35,081 nt of DNA from Alphaproteobacteria bacterium (GCA_017307355.1 JAFKFG010000045.1:1-35081), one strand, 5' to 3'. Positions 1 through 8,519 are shown, counted from the first letter of the stretch. Made by a program: numbers and translations. The notes: generated by a model not told the origin, from the sequence alone.

Positions 1-244
1 GACTTGCTACTATCAGGCGATCGATTTCGCCATCGCGCGCGGCCTCGCCAAAGTGGAAGCCGGCGCCCAGGGCGAGCATAAATTGCTGCGTGGCTATATG
101 CCGGAAGAAACCTACAGCGCCCATTACATCGCGCATAAAGGCCTTAGGCGGGCGGTGGACCAGTTCCTGATTCAGGAGCGCGAAGCCGTAAGAGAACATA
201 TCGGTGAACTGGCCCAGCATGGCCCGTTCAGGAAGGAAAATTAG
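1..244 (+). CDS. COG3146/DUF482-type GNAT-like acyltransferase, 3' end only
   Basis: This is the C-terminal part of a gene that begins before the window; the frame is open from base 2. The segment CYYQAIDFAIARGL followed by EAGAQGEHKLLRGY and ETYSAHYI is the conserved C-terminal signature of the COG3146 (DUF482) family, which is distantly related to GNAT and FemAB acyltransferases. Acceptor and product are not known for the family. The stop codon is directly followed by the ATG of the HIT-family gene, so the two are almost certainly one transcript. An internal ATG-like start near base 53 would remove conserved sequence and is not the true start. Confidence 0.8.
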   Translation, partial: TCYYQAIDFAIARGLAKVEAGAQGEHKLLRGYMPEETYSAHYIAHKGLRRAVDQFLIQEREAVREHIGELAQHGPFRKEN

Positions 245-661
245 ATGGCTTACGATCCCAACAACGTCTTCGCCAAAATCCTGCGCGGTGAAATTCCAGC
301 CGTGAAAGTGTTTGAGGATGACAAGACCTTAGCCTTCATGGATGTGATGCCTCAGGCCGAAGGTCATGTGCTGGTGATTCCAAAGGAGCCGGCGGAAAAT
401 ATCCTGACCCTGTCACTCGAAGGCGCGGCCGCGATGATGGCAACGACCCAGAAGGTCGCCAAAGCCGTGAAGAAGGGCCTTGAAGCACCCGGCATCATGC
501 TGGCGATGCTGAATGGTGCCCCGGCGGGCCAGAGCGTTTTCCATGTACATTTCCACATCATCCCCCGAAGCGCGGGTGTCGATCTGGGCATGCACGCGCG
601 CGGCATGGTCGATCCCAAGACATTGGAACCGGTCGCCGCCAGGATCAGAGCGGCACTCTGA
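245..661 (+). CDS. HIT family (histidine triad) hydrolase
   Basis: The 138-residue protein carries the histidine-triad motif HVHFHIIPR near residue 100, and the N-terminal block VFAKILRGEIPA typical of bacterial HinT-like proteins. The family hydrolyses nucleotide phosphoramidates or dinucleotide polyphosphates; the middle histidine attacks the alpha phosphate. Length is normal for a single-domain HIT protein. The ATG comes immediately after the stop of the upstream COG3146 gene, implying translational coupling. The 3' end lies only 16 bp from the convergent end of clpA. The physiological substrate cannot be told from sequence. Confidence 0.93.
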   Translation: MAYDPNNVFAKILRGEIPAVKVFEDDKTLAFMDVMPQAEGHVLVIPKEPAENILTLSLEGAAAMMATTQKVAKAVKKGLEAPGIMLAMLNGAPAGQSVFHVHFHIIPRSAGVDLGMHARGMVDPKTLEPVAARIRAAL

Positions 662-677
662 TCCCGATCGCCAAAGC

Positions 678-3011
678 CTATACGTCCTGCTTGGCGGCCG
701 GCTTCTTCCGGGGCGGCTTTTGCGGCGCGCGAGGCTTGGCCTCGGCGGCGGTGATGAATTCAAAAGCGAGCTTGTCCTTCTCGCGGTCCAGCAGCACGCG
801 CACGGTGCCGCCGTCCTTCAACTGGCCGAACAGGATTTCGTCCGCCAGCGGCTTCTTGATGTTCTCCTGAATGACACGCGCCAGGGGACGGGCGCCGAAG
901 GAATCGTCATAGCCCTTCTCGCCCAGCCAGCGGGTGGCTTCCGCCGTCAGGTCGAAGGTGACGTCGCGGTCGGCCAATTGCGCTTCCAGTTCCAGCACGA
1001 ATTTCTCCACCACCTTGTCGATGGTGTCGCGCGACAGAGGCGCGAAGGGAATGATCGCGTCCAGCCGGTTGCGGAATTCCGGGGTGAAGAGCTTCTTGAT
1101 GGCTTCCTCGTCCTCGCCTTCCCGCTTGCCGCGGCCGAAGCCGATGGCGTCCTTGGCGGCATCGGAGGCACCCGCATTGGTGGTCATGATCAGAACCACA
1201 TTGCGGAAATCGATCTTCTTGCCGTTATGGTCGGTGAGCTTGCCGTGGTCCATCACCTGCAACAGGATGTTGAACAGGTCGCCATGGGCCTTTTCGATTT
1301 CGTCGAGCAGCAGCACGCAATGCGGATGCTGGTCGACGCCGTCGGTGAGAAGCCCGCCCTGGTCGAAGCCGACATAGCCCGGCGGCGCGCCGATCAGCCG
1401 GCTGACGGTGTGGCGCTCCATATATTCGCTCATGTCGAAGCGCAGGAATTCCACGCCCAGGATATTTGCCAACTGCTTGGCCACTTCGGTCTTGCCGACG
1501 CCGGTCGGGCCCGAGAACAGATAGGAGCCGATAGGCTTTTCCGGCTGGCGCAAACCCGCGCGGGCCAGCTTGATGGCGCTGGACAGAGCCTGGATGGCGC
1601 CTTCCTGGCCATAGACGACGCGCGACAAGTCGCTTTCCAGCGATTTGAGCGCTTCGGTGTCGTCCTTGGAAACGGATTTGGACGGGATGCGCGCGATCTT
1701 GGCGACCACATCTTCCACTTCCTTGACGCCGATCACTTTCTTGCGGCGGCTTTCCGGCAGAAGCATCTGCGACGCGCCCACCTCGTCGATCACGTCGATC
1801 GCCTTGTCGGGCAATTTGCGGTCGTTGATATATTTGGCGGACAGTTCCACCGCCGCCTTCACCGCATCGGCGGTGTAGCGCACTTTGTGGTATTCCTCGA
1901 CATAGGACTTGATGCCCATACAGATCTTGATCGAGTCCGGCACGGTCGGCTCGGACACGTCGATCTTCTGGAAGCGCCGCACCAGGGCGCGGTCCTTTTC
2001 GAAATACTGGCGATATTCCTTATAAGTGGTCGAGCCGATGCAGCGCAGCACGCCCGCCGCCAGAGCCGGCTTCAAGAGATTGGACGCATCCATCGCCCCG
2101 CCGCTGGTGGCACCAGCGCCGATCACCGTGTGGATTTCATCGATGAAAAGAATGGCGCCCTTCACGCCCTCCAATTCCTTCACCACGGTCTTCAGCCGTT
2201 CCTCGAAATCGCCGCGATAGCGCGTGCCCGCGATCAAAGAGCCCATGTCGAGCGAATAGATCACCGCGCCCCGGAGCACTTCGGGCACTTCATTGTTCAC
2301 GATCTTGCGCGCCAAGCCTTCGGCAATGGCGGTCTTGCCCACGCCGGGATCGCCCACGAACAAGGGATTGTTCTTCTGCCGGCGGCACAGAATCTGGATG
2401 GTGCGTTCGACTTCCGAGGCGCGGCCGATCAAGGGATCGACGCGGCCCGACTTCGCTTTTTCGTTGAGATTGACGCAATAGGCTTCAAGCGCGTCGGTAC
2501 CCTGCTTGTTGGGCTTTTCCGGCTCGTCCTCGTCTTCGGTGCCGCGCGCCGGCTTGGGCTGGCTCATGCCGGGCCGCTTGGCGATGCCGTGGCTGATATA
2601 GCTCACCGCATCGAGCCGGTTCATGTTCTGCTCGTGCAGGAAATATACGGCATGGCTCTCGCGCTCGGTGAAGAGCGCGACCAGCACATTGGCGCCGGTC
2701 ACTTCATCGCGGCCCGAATTCTGGACATGCAGCACAGCGCGCTGAACCACGCGCTGGAAGCCGGTGGTGGGTTTGGCTTCCTCGCCATCCTCGATCACCA
2801 AGGTGACCAGTTCCTCGTCGACATATTTCTGCACGGCGCGGCGCAGCGCGTCGGTATCGACGTTGCAGGCCTTCATCACCTGGCCGGCATCGGCATCGTC
2901 CATCAGGGCGAGCAGCAGATGCTCCAAGGTGGCATATTCATGATGCCGATCGCTGGCCAGCTTGATGGCGTGGTGCAGCGCCTGTTCGAGACTACGCGAC
3001 AAGGATGGCAT
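678..3011 (-). CDS. clpA: ATP-dependent Clp protease ATP-binding subunit ClpA
   Basis: The product of about 777 residues is a two-ring AAA+ unfoldase that feeds proteins into ClpP. It has the Clp N-domain (residues 1-145), an acidic linker, a first AAA+ module with Walker [16 protein letters not shown] and Walker B LFIDEIH, and a second with [14 protein letters not shown] and [10 protein letters not shown]. An internal ClpP-binding IGF-type loop is present as [10 protein letters not shown]. The C-terminal tail is extended by a Lys/Pro-rich stretch. I chose the ATG at 3011 because it overlaps the clpS stop by one base (TGATG) and has GGAGAAAG upstream; a longer start inside clpS is unlikely. 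Confidence 0.97.
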   Translation of the reverse strand: MPSLSRSLEQALHHAIKLASDRHHEYATLEHLLLALMDDADAGQVMKACNVDTDALRRAVQKYVDEELVTLVIEDGEEAKPTTGFQRVVQRAVLHVQNSGRDEVTGANVLVALFTERESHAVYFLHEQNMNRLDAVSYISHGIAKRPGMSQPKPARGTEDEDEPEKPNKQGTDALEAYCVNLNEKAKSGRVDPLIGRASEVERTIQILCRRQKNNPLFVGDPGVGKTAIAEGLARKIVNNEVPEVLRGAVIYSLDMGSLIAGTRYRGDFEERLKTVVKELEGVKGAILFIDEIHTVIGAGATSGGAMDASNLLKPALAAGVLRCIGSTTYKEYRQYFEKDRALVRRFQKIDVSEPTVPDSIKICMGIKSYVEEYHKVRYTADAVKAAVELSAKYINDRKLPDKAIDVIDEVGASQMLLPESRRKKVIGVKEVEDVVAKIARIPSKSVSKDDTEALKSLESDLSRVVYGQEGAIQALSSAIKLARAGLRQPEKPIGSYLFSGPTGVGKTEVAKQLANILGVEFLRFDMSEYMERHTVSRLIGAPPGYVGFDQGGLLTDGVDQHPHCVLLLDEIEKAHGDLFNILLQVMDHGKLTDHNGKKIDFRNVVLIMTTNAGASDAAKDAIGFGRGKREGEDEEAIKKLFTPEFRNRLDAIIPFAPLSRDTIDKVVEKFVLELEAQLADRDVTFDLTAEATRWLGEKGYDDSFGARPLARVIQENIKKPLADEILFGQLKDGGTVRVLLDREKDKLAFEFITAAEAKPRAPQKPPRKKPAAKQDV

Positions 3012-3370
3012 CACTCTTTCTCCATCGTACATTGTAGAGGATGTTGATGCCGGCGTGCGAATTCAATGACCTGGGCGACTTTTGTTTCCGCCACCTCGAA
3101 GGTGAAGACACCGCAAATACCCACGCCGTGGCGATGGACATGCAGCATCACCTCCACCGCATCCTCGCGGCTTTTGGCGAAGAATTTTTCCAGGATATGG
3201 ACGACGAATTCCATCGGCGTGTAATCGTCGTTGAGCAGGAGCACCTTATAAAGAGACGGCTTCTTGGTCTTGGTACGCGTGCGGGTGACGATACCGGAGC
3301 CGGTATTGTCGCCCTTGCCATTGTTGCCGTCGCCGTGATCGCGCACGAAGTTCCACTGTCCCTGGCGCAC
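3011..3370 (-). CDS. clpS: ATP-dependent Clp protease adaptor ClpS
   Basis: The 119-residue protein binds the ClpA N-domain and delivers N-degron substrates. The conserved core reads [17 protein letters not shown], then the helix [16 protein letters not shown], then [13 protein letters not shown] and the C-terminal block [15 protein letters not shown]. The NDD and TPMEFV residues form the pocket for a destabilising N-terminal residue. The first 35 residues are a polar, low-complexity extension that docks ClpA in family members. The gene is translationally coupled to clpA. Its start is the first ATG giving normal length; a later start near the core cannot be excluded. Confidence 0.95.
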   Translation of the reverse strand: MRQGQWNFVRDHGDGNNGKGDNTGSGIVTRTRTKTKKPSLYKVLLLNDDYTPMEFVVHILEKFFAKSREDAVEVMLHVHRHGVGICGVFTFEVAETKVAQVIEFARRHQHPLQCTMEKE

Positions 3371-3417
3371 AGGGTGATACCTGCGCCGTTCCAGACTAAG
3401 CCAAAATGCCTTTTTGG

Positions 3418-3455
3418 GTAAATAAAAAGGCCCGGGACTTGGGTCCCGGGCCTTT
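3418..3455 (-). terminator. Rho-independent terminator of the phasin gene
   Basis: A perfect 13-bp inverted repeat (AAAGGCCCGGGAC at 3426-3438, GTCCCGGGCCTTT at 3443-3455) encloses a 4-base loop. Read on the minus strand it lies 26 bp past the phasin stop and is followed by TTTTTATTT. It separates phasin from clpS. Confidence 0.85.
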
Positions 3456-3481
3456 GGATATTTAGTGCCGGTCTGCTATTT

Positions 3482-3934
3482 TCAAGCAGCAGCGCGGTTC
3501 TGGACGACTTCGGCCCAGGCCTGCACGCGATTCTGCAGCGGCGCGAAGCTGTCCTTCGCCGTCGCGGTGAAAAGCTGATTGAACTTGGTGAGTTCCGCGA
3601 CATAGGTTTCGAAAGCGGTCTTGGCGAAACCGGTCTGGACTTCGATCGCTTCGTGCACCGACTTGGCGCCCAGGATCGCCTTACCGGCGGCAATGGATTC
3701 TTCCATCGACTGCTTGGCGTAAGCATAAATTTCGTTGTGCAGGGTCTCGGCACCCTTGCCGGCCAGCGTGGCGGCCTTGATCAGGGCTTCCGCATTGTCC
3801 TTGCCGTAACCGACGACGCTGTCATAGCCCGCGATCGCCTTGTCGAAGCCAGCCTTGATCGCATCGGCGCCGGCGTTGAAGTTGATTTCAGCGGCTCCGA
3901 AACCATTTCCGGCGGCCGTTTCTGCCTTGGTCAT
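3482..3934 (-). CDS. Phasin family protein
   Basis: The 150-residue, Ala-rich, helical protein has the phasin signature: a central amphipathic helix followed by YAKQSMEESIAAGKAIL and the segment FETYVAELTKFNQLFTATAKDSFAPLQNR. Phasins coat polyhydroxyalkanoate granules, controlling their size and number. I chose the ATG at 3934 (MTKAET) because it has AAAGG nine bases upstream and drops a non-conserved 22-residue leader. The gene is monocistronic, with a strong terminator and, upstream, two TGC-N3-GCA palindromes resembling PhaR operators. No PHA synthase gene is in the window. Confidence 0.88.
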   Translation of the reverse strand: MTKAETAAGNGFGAAEINFNAGADAIKAGFDKAIAGYDSVVGYGKDNAEALIKAATLAGKGAETLHNEIYAYAKQSMEESIAAGKAILGAKSVHEAIEVQTGFAKTAFETYVAELTKFNQLFTATAKDSFAPLQNRVQAWAEVVQNRAAA

Positions 3935-3992
3935 ATTGTCATACCTTTCATGTTCGCATTCATGTCCGGCACGGCCCGGGGTTCCGGCGGCC

Positions 3993-4063
3993 TGTTGCAC
4001 TGCAACATTAGCTATATGCCTACGGTTAGCGGGGTCGTCAAGGCTGTTTTGTTGCGATGCAGC
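3993..4063. promoter_or_regulatory. Two PhaR-like operators in the phasin promoter region
   Basis: The 270-bp gap between phasin and the divergent carboxypeptidase gene holds a perfect palindrome TGTTGCACTGCAACA at 3993-4007 and a related site GTTGCGATGCAGC at 4051-4063. Both share the core TGC-N3-GCA, and the cores are 57 bp apart. TGC-rich inverted repeats of this kind are known targets of PhaR, the repressor that dissociates when PHA accumulates. That PhaR binds here is inference; the palindromes are seen directly. Confidence 0.5.
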
Positions 4064-4207
4064 AAATTTTTTGTGACGGAACTTGCCGCCTGCGGTAACA
4101 GTCTAAACATCCGTAAAATAACGCTGATTCGTCATTCCTGCTTGCATGAGATGACACAATTTGGTCTTTAAGGGTCCGGAGCGGCGCTGTTTTGGGGATC
4201 TGGGTTG

Positions 4208-5845
4208 GTGACAAAGCCACTATTCCTTCTGGGAATCGCGACCCTGGCGGCAGGGCTGGTTCTGGCTGCCCCCGCCGATGCCGCCCCCCGCCATCGCAAC
4301 CGGGCCCAAGCCCCCCGTGCCGCCCACAAGGTCGTTCCCATGCCCGGGAGCCCCACCGATCCGGACAAGGACGCCGCCCTGATCCTGGACGGGGCCACCG
4401 GCAAGGTGCTTTACGCCCGCAACGAGACCGCCGAGCGTCATCCGGCCTCGCTGACCAAGATGATGACGCTGTACATGCTGTTCGAGGCCCTGAAGGCCGG
4501 CAAGATCACCATGCAGACACCCATGCCGGTGTCGGCGCATGCGGCCCAGCAGAAGCCCACCAAGCTTTCCCTGCGCAAAGGCACCACGATCACGGTCGAT
4601 ACCGCCATTCGCGCCATCGTCATCCGGTCGGCCAATGACGTCGCCGTGGTGGTCGCCGAAGCGTTGGGCGGCACCGAGCTTCATTTCGCGCAGATGATGA
4701 CGGAAAAAGCGCGCGCGCTCGGAATGCGCGAAACCTATTACCACAACGCATCCGGCCTGCCCGATCCGCTTCAGATCACCACCGCGACGGATCTCTCCGT
4801 GTTGGCGCGCCATCTGGCGTATGACTTTCCGCAATTTTATCCGTACTTCGCGTTGCCCGGCTTCAACTATAAGGGCGTCTACTATCCCACCCACGACAAT
4901 CTGATCGGCCGCTATCCCGGTGCCGACGGCATCAAGACCGGCTTCACCGTCGCCAGCGGCTTCAACCTCACATCCTCGGTGGTGCGCGGCGGCGTGCATC
5001 TGATCGGCATCGTGATGGGCGGCCGCACGGCCGTGCGCCGCGACATGGAAATGATGCGCCTGCTCGACACGGCATTCGCGCAAATCGAAAGCAATCCGAC
5101 TTTGGTGGCGCGCGGGCCGGTGCCATGGACCGCGGTGGCCGATCTCGGCAAGCAGCCCGCCGTTGCCGGCTTCACCCTGCCCGCGCCTGCTGCCGCTCCG
5201 CCGGCCACCCAGTTCGTCGCCCTGTCGGCCGTGCCGGCCATTCCCGCGACCGACGACGAAGATGCCGCCGAATCGCGCCGTGCGCCGGACGAAAACTTCT
5301 CGACCCTGCATTCGCAGGCACCGCAGCTGGAGACGGTGGCACAGCCGCCCCGCCCGGCGCCGGTTTCCGCTATTCCTCCTTCCGTCGCGCAGGCCGCCTC
5401 GGCATCGGTACTCAAGCCCGGCGCGCATGAAGCCGGCCTGGAATCCTCGGCGGCGGCCGTACCCCAGGCTCGCCCGCAGCAGGCCGGTGACGCCAAGCCT
5501 GTGGTGGTTGCGGCGCTGCCGAAAATGCGCCCGGTCCTTCGCAATGATGCGAGCGACAATGATCTCGACCTGGCCGGAATGGCCGCGGCGGGCCGCAACT
5601 GGACCATCCAGATCGGTGCGTATGCCGATCAGGCTTTCGCCAGGGCCCAGCTCGATGCCTATGCCCAGAAGTCGATGGACGTTCTGGGCCAGGCGGCACG
5701 GCTGGTGGTGCCGTTCCAGTCCAGCGATGGCCACACCATGTATCGCGCCCGCTTCGGACTTTTCGCGGAACGCAAGGCGCGCGAAGTCTGCGACCGGCTC
5801 ACCCAGCGCGGCCAAACTTGTTTCGCGGCGATCGCCGCCCGCTGA
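4208..5845 (+). CDS. D-alanyl-D-alanine carboxypeptidase (PBP5/6-like) with C-terminal SPOR domain
   Basis: The protein of about 545 residues is an exported serine peptidase that trims the terminal D-Ala of peptidoglycan stem peptides. A signal peptide (FLLGIATLAAGLVLAAPADA) is followed by the catalytic domain with all three motifs: SLTK near residue 82, SAN near 142 and KTG near 245. An Ala/Pro-rich linker (about 320-455) leads to a C-terminal SPOR domain beginning WTIQIGAYADQAFARAQL, which binds denuded glycan at division sites. This makes it longer than a classical DacA. The start is GTG at 4208 or the overlapping TTG at 4205; both give the same signal peptide. Confidence 0.93.
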   Translation: MTKPLFLLGIATLAAGLVLAAPADAAPRHRNRAQAPRAAHKVVPMPGSPTDPDKDAALILDGATGKVLYARNETAERHPASLTKMMTLYMLFEALKAGKITMQTPMPVSAHAAQQKPTKLSLRKGTTITVDTAIRAIVIRSANDVAVVVAEALGGTELHFAQMMTEKARALGMRETYYHNASGLPDPLQITTATDLSVLARHLAYDFPQFYPYFALPGFNYKGVYYPTHDNLIGRYPGADGIKTGFTVASGFNLTSSVVRGGVHLIGIVMGGRTAVRRDMEMMRLLDTAFAQIESNPTLVARGPVPWTAVADLGKQPAVAGFTLPAPAAAPPATQFVALSAVPAIPATDDEDAAESRRAPDENFSTLHSQAPQLETVAQPPRPAPVSAIPPSVAQAASASVLKPGAHEAGLESSAAAVPQARPQQAGDAKPVVVAALPKMRPVLRNDASDNDLDLAGMAAAGRNWTIQIGAYADQAFARAQLDAYAQKSMDVLGQAARLVVPFQSSDGHTMYRARFGLFAERKAREVCDRLTQRGQTCFAAIAAR

Positions 5846-5854
5846 TCAGAGCCG

Positions 5855-6283
5855 TTACAGCAAACCCAGTGTCGCCAGCTCGCGCTTGAGATTTTCCGGC
5901 AGGCCTTTGGCGCCCTTGATCTCGGCGATATCGGGCGGCGCATCCTTGCCTTCGAAATACCGCCAGCCCTGAAAGGCCCGCCGGGGCCGCGGCCGCACCG
6001 GAATCAGCCGCTTGTCATAGACCAGCCCGCAATGAGGCACACCGTTCTTCTTCATCTCCCGCAATTCCAGCAGAGTTTGGCGAGCCATGATCTGGCCCTT
6101 GATCACCCAATAGAGCGAGCCGCCCTCCAGAAGTTCGGCCGCCCGTTTGGGCATCTGGCGCGTGACATGGATGAGTTCCGGCTTCTGCCCCTTGGCGCGC
6201 TTTTCCTTCAACCGCTTCTTCTGCCAGTCCGCCAATTCCTGAAGGGAATCAACGCCGACACAAAGTTTGATCAGGTGCAACAT
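5855..6283 (-). CDS. DUF1489 family protein
   Basis: The 142-residue protein starts MLHLIKLCVGVDSLQEL and contains HVTRQMPKRAAELL, GSLYWVIKGQI and RPRRAFQGWRYF, the recognisable signature of DUF1489, a family essentially restricted to Alphaproteobacteria. No function is established. The many Lys and Arg residues and the conserved tryptophans suggest nucleic-acid binding, which is inference only. The ATG at 6283 gives the family N-terminus; a start 10 codons earlier adds unconserved residues. It converges on the carboxypeptidase gene with a 9-bp gap. Confidence 0.9.
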   Translation of the reverse strand: MLHLIKLCVGVDSLQELADWQKKRLKEKRAKGQKPELIHVTRQMPKRAAELLEGGSLYWVIKGQIMARQTLLELREMKKNGVPHCGLVYDKRLIPVRPRPRRAFQGWRYFEGKDAPPDIAEIKGAKGLPENLKRELATLGLL

Positions 6284-6394
6284 GAAGCCGGTCTGACGGT
6301 GGATACGGACCAAAGGGTGGGAATTCCAGGACCGCGCGTCAATGCGGCCCGCGCGGCCAGGCTGGAAAAGATGGGGACGAAATGGGGCTGCCGC

Positions 6395-6883
6395 TCAATC
6401 CGCGCAGGCCTCGTTCATGCAATTCATGTGAGACGGGCCTTCCGCCGGCTTGGCGGAAGCAGCTCGGGCGGGCAGCAGGACCGTATGCACGTCCGCGCTG
6501 CGGGTCAGGGTCAGATGGACGGGACAGCGCTCGGCGATCTCCAGCAGCCGGGCGCGCTGTTCGGCGTTCAGATCGCCTTCCAGATGGACATCCGCTTCGA
6601 AAACGTCGCGGGCGTTGAGATCGGCGCGCCGGTGGCGGACATCGACCTGGACATGGGTCAGCGGCCAATTCTTGCGGTTGGCGTAAAGACGAATGGTCAT
6701 GGTCTTGCACGCGCCCAGGGCAGCGCCCAACAAATTATAGGGATTGGGACCCGATCCCAGGCCGCCGGATGCGACAGGCTCGTCGATCAGGATTGCCGCA
6801 TTGGCCACCCGCGCCTCGACTTGATAGCGGCCGAGCCCCGTCTCCGCGACGACAACGGTTTCACCGAACGGATTGCTGCTCAT
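6395..6883 (-). CDS. OsmC family peroxiredoxin-like protein
   Basis: The 162-residue OsmC-fold protein has the two redox cysteines in the usual places, GAALGACKTMTIRLYA and AERCPVHLTL. Family members reduce organic hydroperoxides using lipoyl or thiol donors. The C-terminus has a non-conserved tail ending MNCMNEACAD with two extra cysteines. It resembles the YhfA/OsmC-like branch more than Ohr, because the first cysteine is followed by KTMTIR. It is separated from the upstream ridA-like gene by a terminator-like hairpin, so it is probably transcribed alone. Confidence 0.88.
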   Translation of the reverse strand: MSSNPFGETVVVAETGLGRYQVEARVANAAILIDEPVASGGLGSGPNPYNLLGAALGACKTMTIRLYANRKNWPLTHVQVDVRHRRADLNARDVFEADVHLEGDLNAEQRARLLEIAERCPVHLTLTRSADVHTVLLPARAASAKPAEGPSHMNCMNEACAD

Positions 6884-6938
6884 CGCCTGGCTCCCTGCCC
6901 GATCCGGGAAACCATAGACCTTTCCCGCCGGCGGACCA

Positions 6939-6972
6939 GGAAAAAGGCGCGCGCACCGGCGAGCCTTTTTCC
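6939..6972 (-). terminator. Terminator-like hairpin between ridA-like and osmC
   Basis: The inverted repeat GGAAAAAGGC (6939-6948) and GCCTTTTTCC (6963-6972) has a GC-rich loop that can extend the stem. On the minus strand the T5 run sits in the 3' arm, 24 bp after the stop of the RidA-like gene. The symmetry means it could act on either strand. Confidence 0.55.
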
Positions 6973-6996
6973 GTCGGCAGAACCGCCAATCCGATC

Positions 6997-7512
6997 TCAG
7001 CGCTTGGGCGCAACCATCTTCACGGCAACGAATTCGATTTCCACCAGCGCGCCCTTCTTGACGAGATTGGCGGCTTCGATAGTGGCGCGGGCGGGCTTGT
7101 TGGGTTGCGCGGACGTGCCGAAAAATTTCTTCCAGGTGTCATTCATGGCGACGGAATTCATCTTGCCGCCATTCATGGGATCGGCCGCCAGATAGACCCG
7201 CGCCTGCACGACATCGCCGAAAGTGACGCCGAGCTTGTCCATCTTGGCTTTCAAGCCTTCCAAAGTGGTGCGGGTCTGGGTGGCGGTATCGCCGAAGCTT
7301 TCGATCGAATCCTTGGGCGCGCCGGGATTGGTGACCGTGGGTCCGCTGCCGCTGATGTAATAGGTGGTGTAGCCGGGCGGCACGATGACCGATCCGGCGA
7401 ACGGCGAATTGGCGTCCTCCTGATTGTGAATGACCGCCTGGGCCATCGCCCCGCTGACAGTGCAAAGCGCCAGGACCGTGCCGGCGGCAAGAGCATTCTT
7501 GAATGGCGACAT
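6997..7512 (-). CDS. Exported RidA/YjgF-like protein
   Basis: The 171-residue protein has a clear signal peptide (MSPFKNALAAGTVLALCTVS, cleavage near AMA-QA) followed by a RidA fold. Conserved blocks are VVQARVYLAADP and the C-terminal RATIEAANLVKKGALVEIEF. Cytosolic RidA hydrolyses reactive enamine/imine intermediates using an arginine equivalent to the one in RATIE. A periplasmic copy must meet other substrates, which are unknown. It is longer than cytosolic RidA (about 130 residues) because of the signal and a loop after GYTTYYISGSG. The start has no competing ATG that keeps the signal peptide. Confidence 0.88.
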   Translation of the reverse strand: MSPFKNALAAGTVLALCTVSGAMAQAVIHNQEDANSPFAGSVIVPPGYTTYYISGSGPTVTNPGAPKDSIESFGDTATQTRTTLEGLKAKMDKLGVTFGDVVQARVYLAADPMNGGKMNSVAMNDTWKKFFGTSAQPNKPARATIEAANLVKKGALVEIEFVAVKMVAPKR

Positions 7513-7646
7513 GATGCGTTTTCCCCCTGATGGCGCGGCGGCGCCGCGCGATGAATGATGAAACGATAATTCGTCAGGCGGGGAAGATTGTCGCCTGCCA
7601 TCTTTGCGCGCAAGGCGGACGAAGGCGTGCCCGAACGTATCGCGAT

Positions 7647-7868
7647 CTACGGCTTGTCCGACGGCCGGGGCGCTTCCAGGAACAGTTCGCCGCTTTGAAT
7701 CGCCTGGGCCGAGACCGGGATATCCCGGCCAACCACATGGGTGTAGCGAATCAGTTGCGCGATCGCGTCCCAGCTCCTGCGATTTTTCTTGCGGAGCGCC
7801 GTGGCGGCTCTCCAGTCAAAGCGTTCCAAGGCGGCACGAATCCCATGACCCCGGTACGATTGAAGCAA
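7647..7868 (-). CDS. Doubtful small hypothetical protein
   Basis: The 73-codon frame reads like a protein (segments SWDAIAQLIRYTHVVGRDIP and AIQSGELFLEAPRPS), but I do not recognise a family. It begins at a TTG without a clear ribosome binding site. It may be a genuine small gene, the remnant of a larger one, or chance coding in GC-rich DNA. Confidence 0.25.
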   Translation of the reverse strand: MLQSYRGHGIRAALERFDWRAATALRKKNRRSWDAIAQLIRYTHVVGRDIPVSAQAIQSGELFLEAPRPSDKP

Positions 7869-7928
7869 AGACGGTGCCAGTAACGATGGGATTGGTTAAG
7901 TGCGCATCGCGGGCGCGCGGACCTGCAT

Positions 7929-7955
7929 GGCATTCCTCTGCGCACCGTTGGTGCG
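7929..7955. repeat. Hairpin repeat, copy 1
   Basis: The 27-bp unit beginning GGCATTCCTCTGCGCACCG is identical to 8031-8057; the bases just upstream are also similar. In this copy only the inner stem CGCACC-GTT-GGTGCG is kept. Two copies within 130 bp suggest a small dispersed palindromic (REP-like) element. Confidence 0.75.
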
Positions 7956-8030
7956 TTCATTGTGACCGAAATGACCGGAGTTTGTGTCCTGCCGCGCAAG
8001 CCTTCCACGCGCTGCCGCGCGGGCCTGCTT

Positions 8031-8067
8031 GGCATTCCTCTGCGCACCGTTGGTGCGCAGAGGAATG
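8031..8067. repeat. Hairpin repeat, copy 2, with perfect 16-bp stem touching attL
   Basis: Positions 8033-8048 (CATTCCTCTGCGCACC) pair perfectly with 8052-8067 across a 3-base loop. The last five bases of the right arm overlap attL and include part of the former CCA end of tRNA-Leu. In the empty chromosome this hairpin would directly follow the tRNA on the minus strand. It lacks a T-run, so it may be a tRNA 3' processing or Rho-independent-like signal, or a REP element. Confidence 0.7.
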
Positions 8068-8080
8068 GTGCGGTCAAGAA
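8063..8080. repeat. attL (left attachment-site core)
   Basis: GAATGGTGCGGTCAAGAA is identical to 22095-22112 and stops matching immediately on both sides. It is the 3' fragment of tRNA-Leu left on the chromosome side after integration. Confidence 0.9.
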
Positions 8081-8180
8081 AGGTCCAACAATCTGTATAT
8101 TTTCAATGACTTAAATTCAGGTGAGGGACTTAACGGCCCCATTGAAAGGTAACAACGATTTCACCTGCTTCCCTCACCAG

Positions 8181-8519
8181 TTAATTCGGATCGACGGGCA
8201 ACCCACAATTCATTCTAGCCATCGCCTCGTTAGTGCGCAGAACGCGGGCCTGTGCGTCACTAATGCCATGCTGCTTCAATTCGCGAAAATTATCGGACGA
8301 CCAGGGCTTTTCGCGTGCGAGGGCAGCGCAATTTTTCAGTTGCGCCATGTCCTTAGCGATATCGCCCATCTTCTCGTTAAGCGAGTCGAGTTTTTTGTCT
8401 ATGAGTTGCAACTCTAACTCCATCGTGTCGAGTCGCGTACCGAAGGCCGCATCATCGGCGGCGACGGCGGGGACGGAAGCAAGACATATCGCGCCAGCGT
8501 AAAGCCATAGTTTTCTCAT
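8181..8519 (-). CDS. Small exported coiled-coil protein of unknown function
   Basis: The 112-residue protein begins with a signal peptide (MRKLWLYAGAICLASVPAVA, cleavage before AD), so the mature part is periplasmic or lipid-free secreted. Residues 30-65 form a heptad-like helix (LELQLIDKKLDSLNEKM). Two cysteines (KNCAAL and MNCGLP) could form a disulfide. GAGG lies eight bases before the ATG. It is the outermost gene of the element on the left and is read towards attL, opposite to most element genes, the usual place of an accessory gene. I do not recognise a family. A surface-exclusion role is a guess without evidence. Confidence 0.7.
   Translation of the reverse strand: MRKLWLYAGAICLASVPAVAADDAAFGTRLDTMELELQLIDKKLDSLNEKMGDIAKDMAQLKNCAALAREKPWSSDNFRELKQHGISDAQARVLRTNEAMARMNCGLPVDPN

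Larger units (their letters stand above)
7513..8062. other. Largely non-coding stretch next to the integrated element
   Basis: About 550 bp between the RidA-like gene and attL hold no gene I recognise. A 73-codon minus-strand frame (7647-7868, TTG start) is open but has no convincing family signature or ribosome binding site. The right third carries the duplicated hairpin repeat. Before the element inserted, this stretch was directly downstream of tRNA-Leu. Confidence 0.6.

Noticed and set aside
513..3047. 844-codon plus-strand frame opposite clpA
   Set aside because: It is antisense to an unambiguous clpA and is low-complexity His/Gly/Arg-rich sequence produced by GC-rich codon bias.
4220..5815. 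531-codon minus-strand frame opposite the carboxypeptidase
   Set aside because: It is a shadow of a gene with all catalytic motifs and has no family signature of its own.
7924..8062. Possible CRISPR array
   Set aside because: Only two copies of the repeat exist, they are palindromic, and there is no cas gene or regular spacer pattern.
8033..8067. Rho-independent terminator
   Set aside because: The stem is perfect, but neither strand has a T-run after it, so it was recorded as a repeat.
7604..8152. 182-codon plus-strand frame spanning attL
   Set aside because: It reads through the duplicated hairpin repeat and across the insertion boundary, and has no family resemblance.
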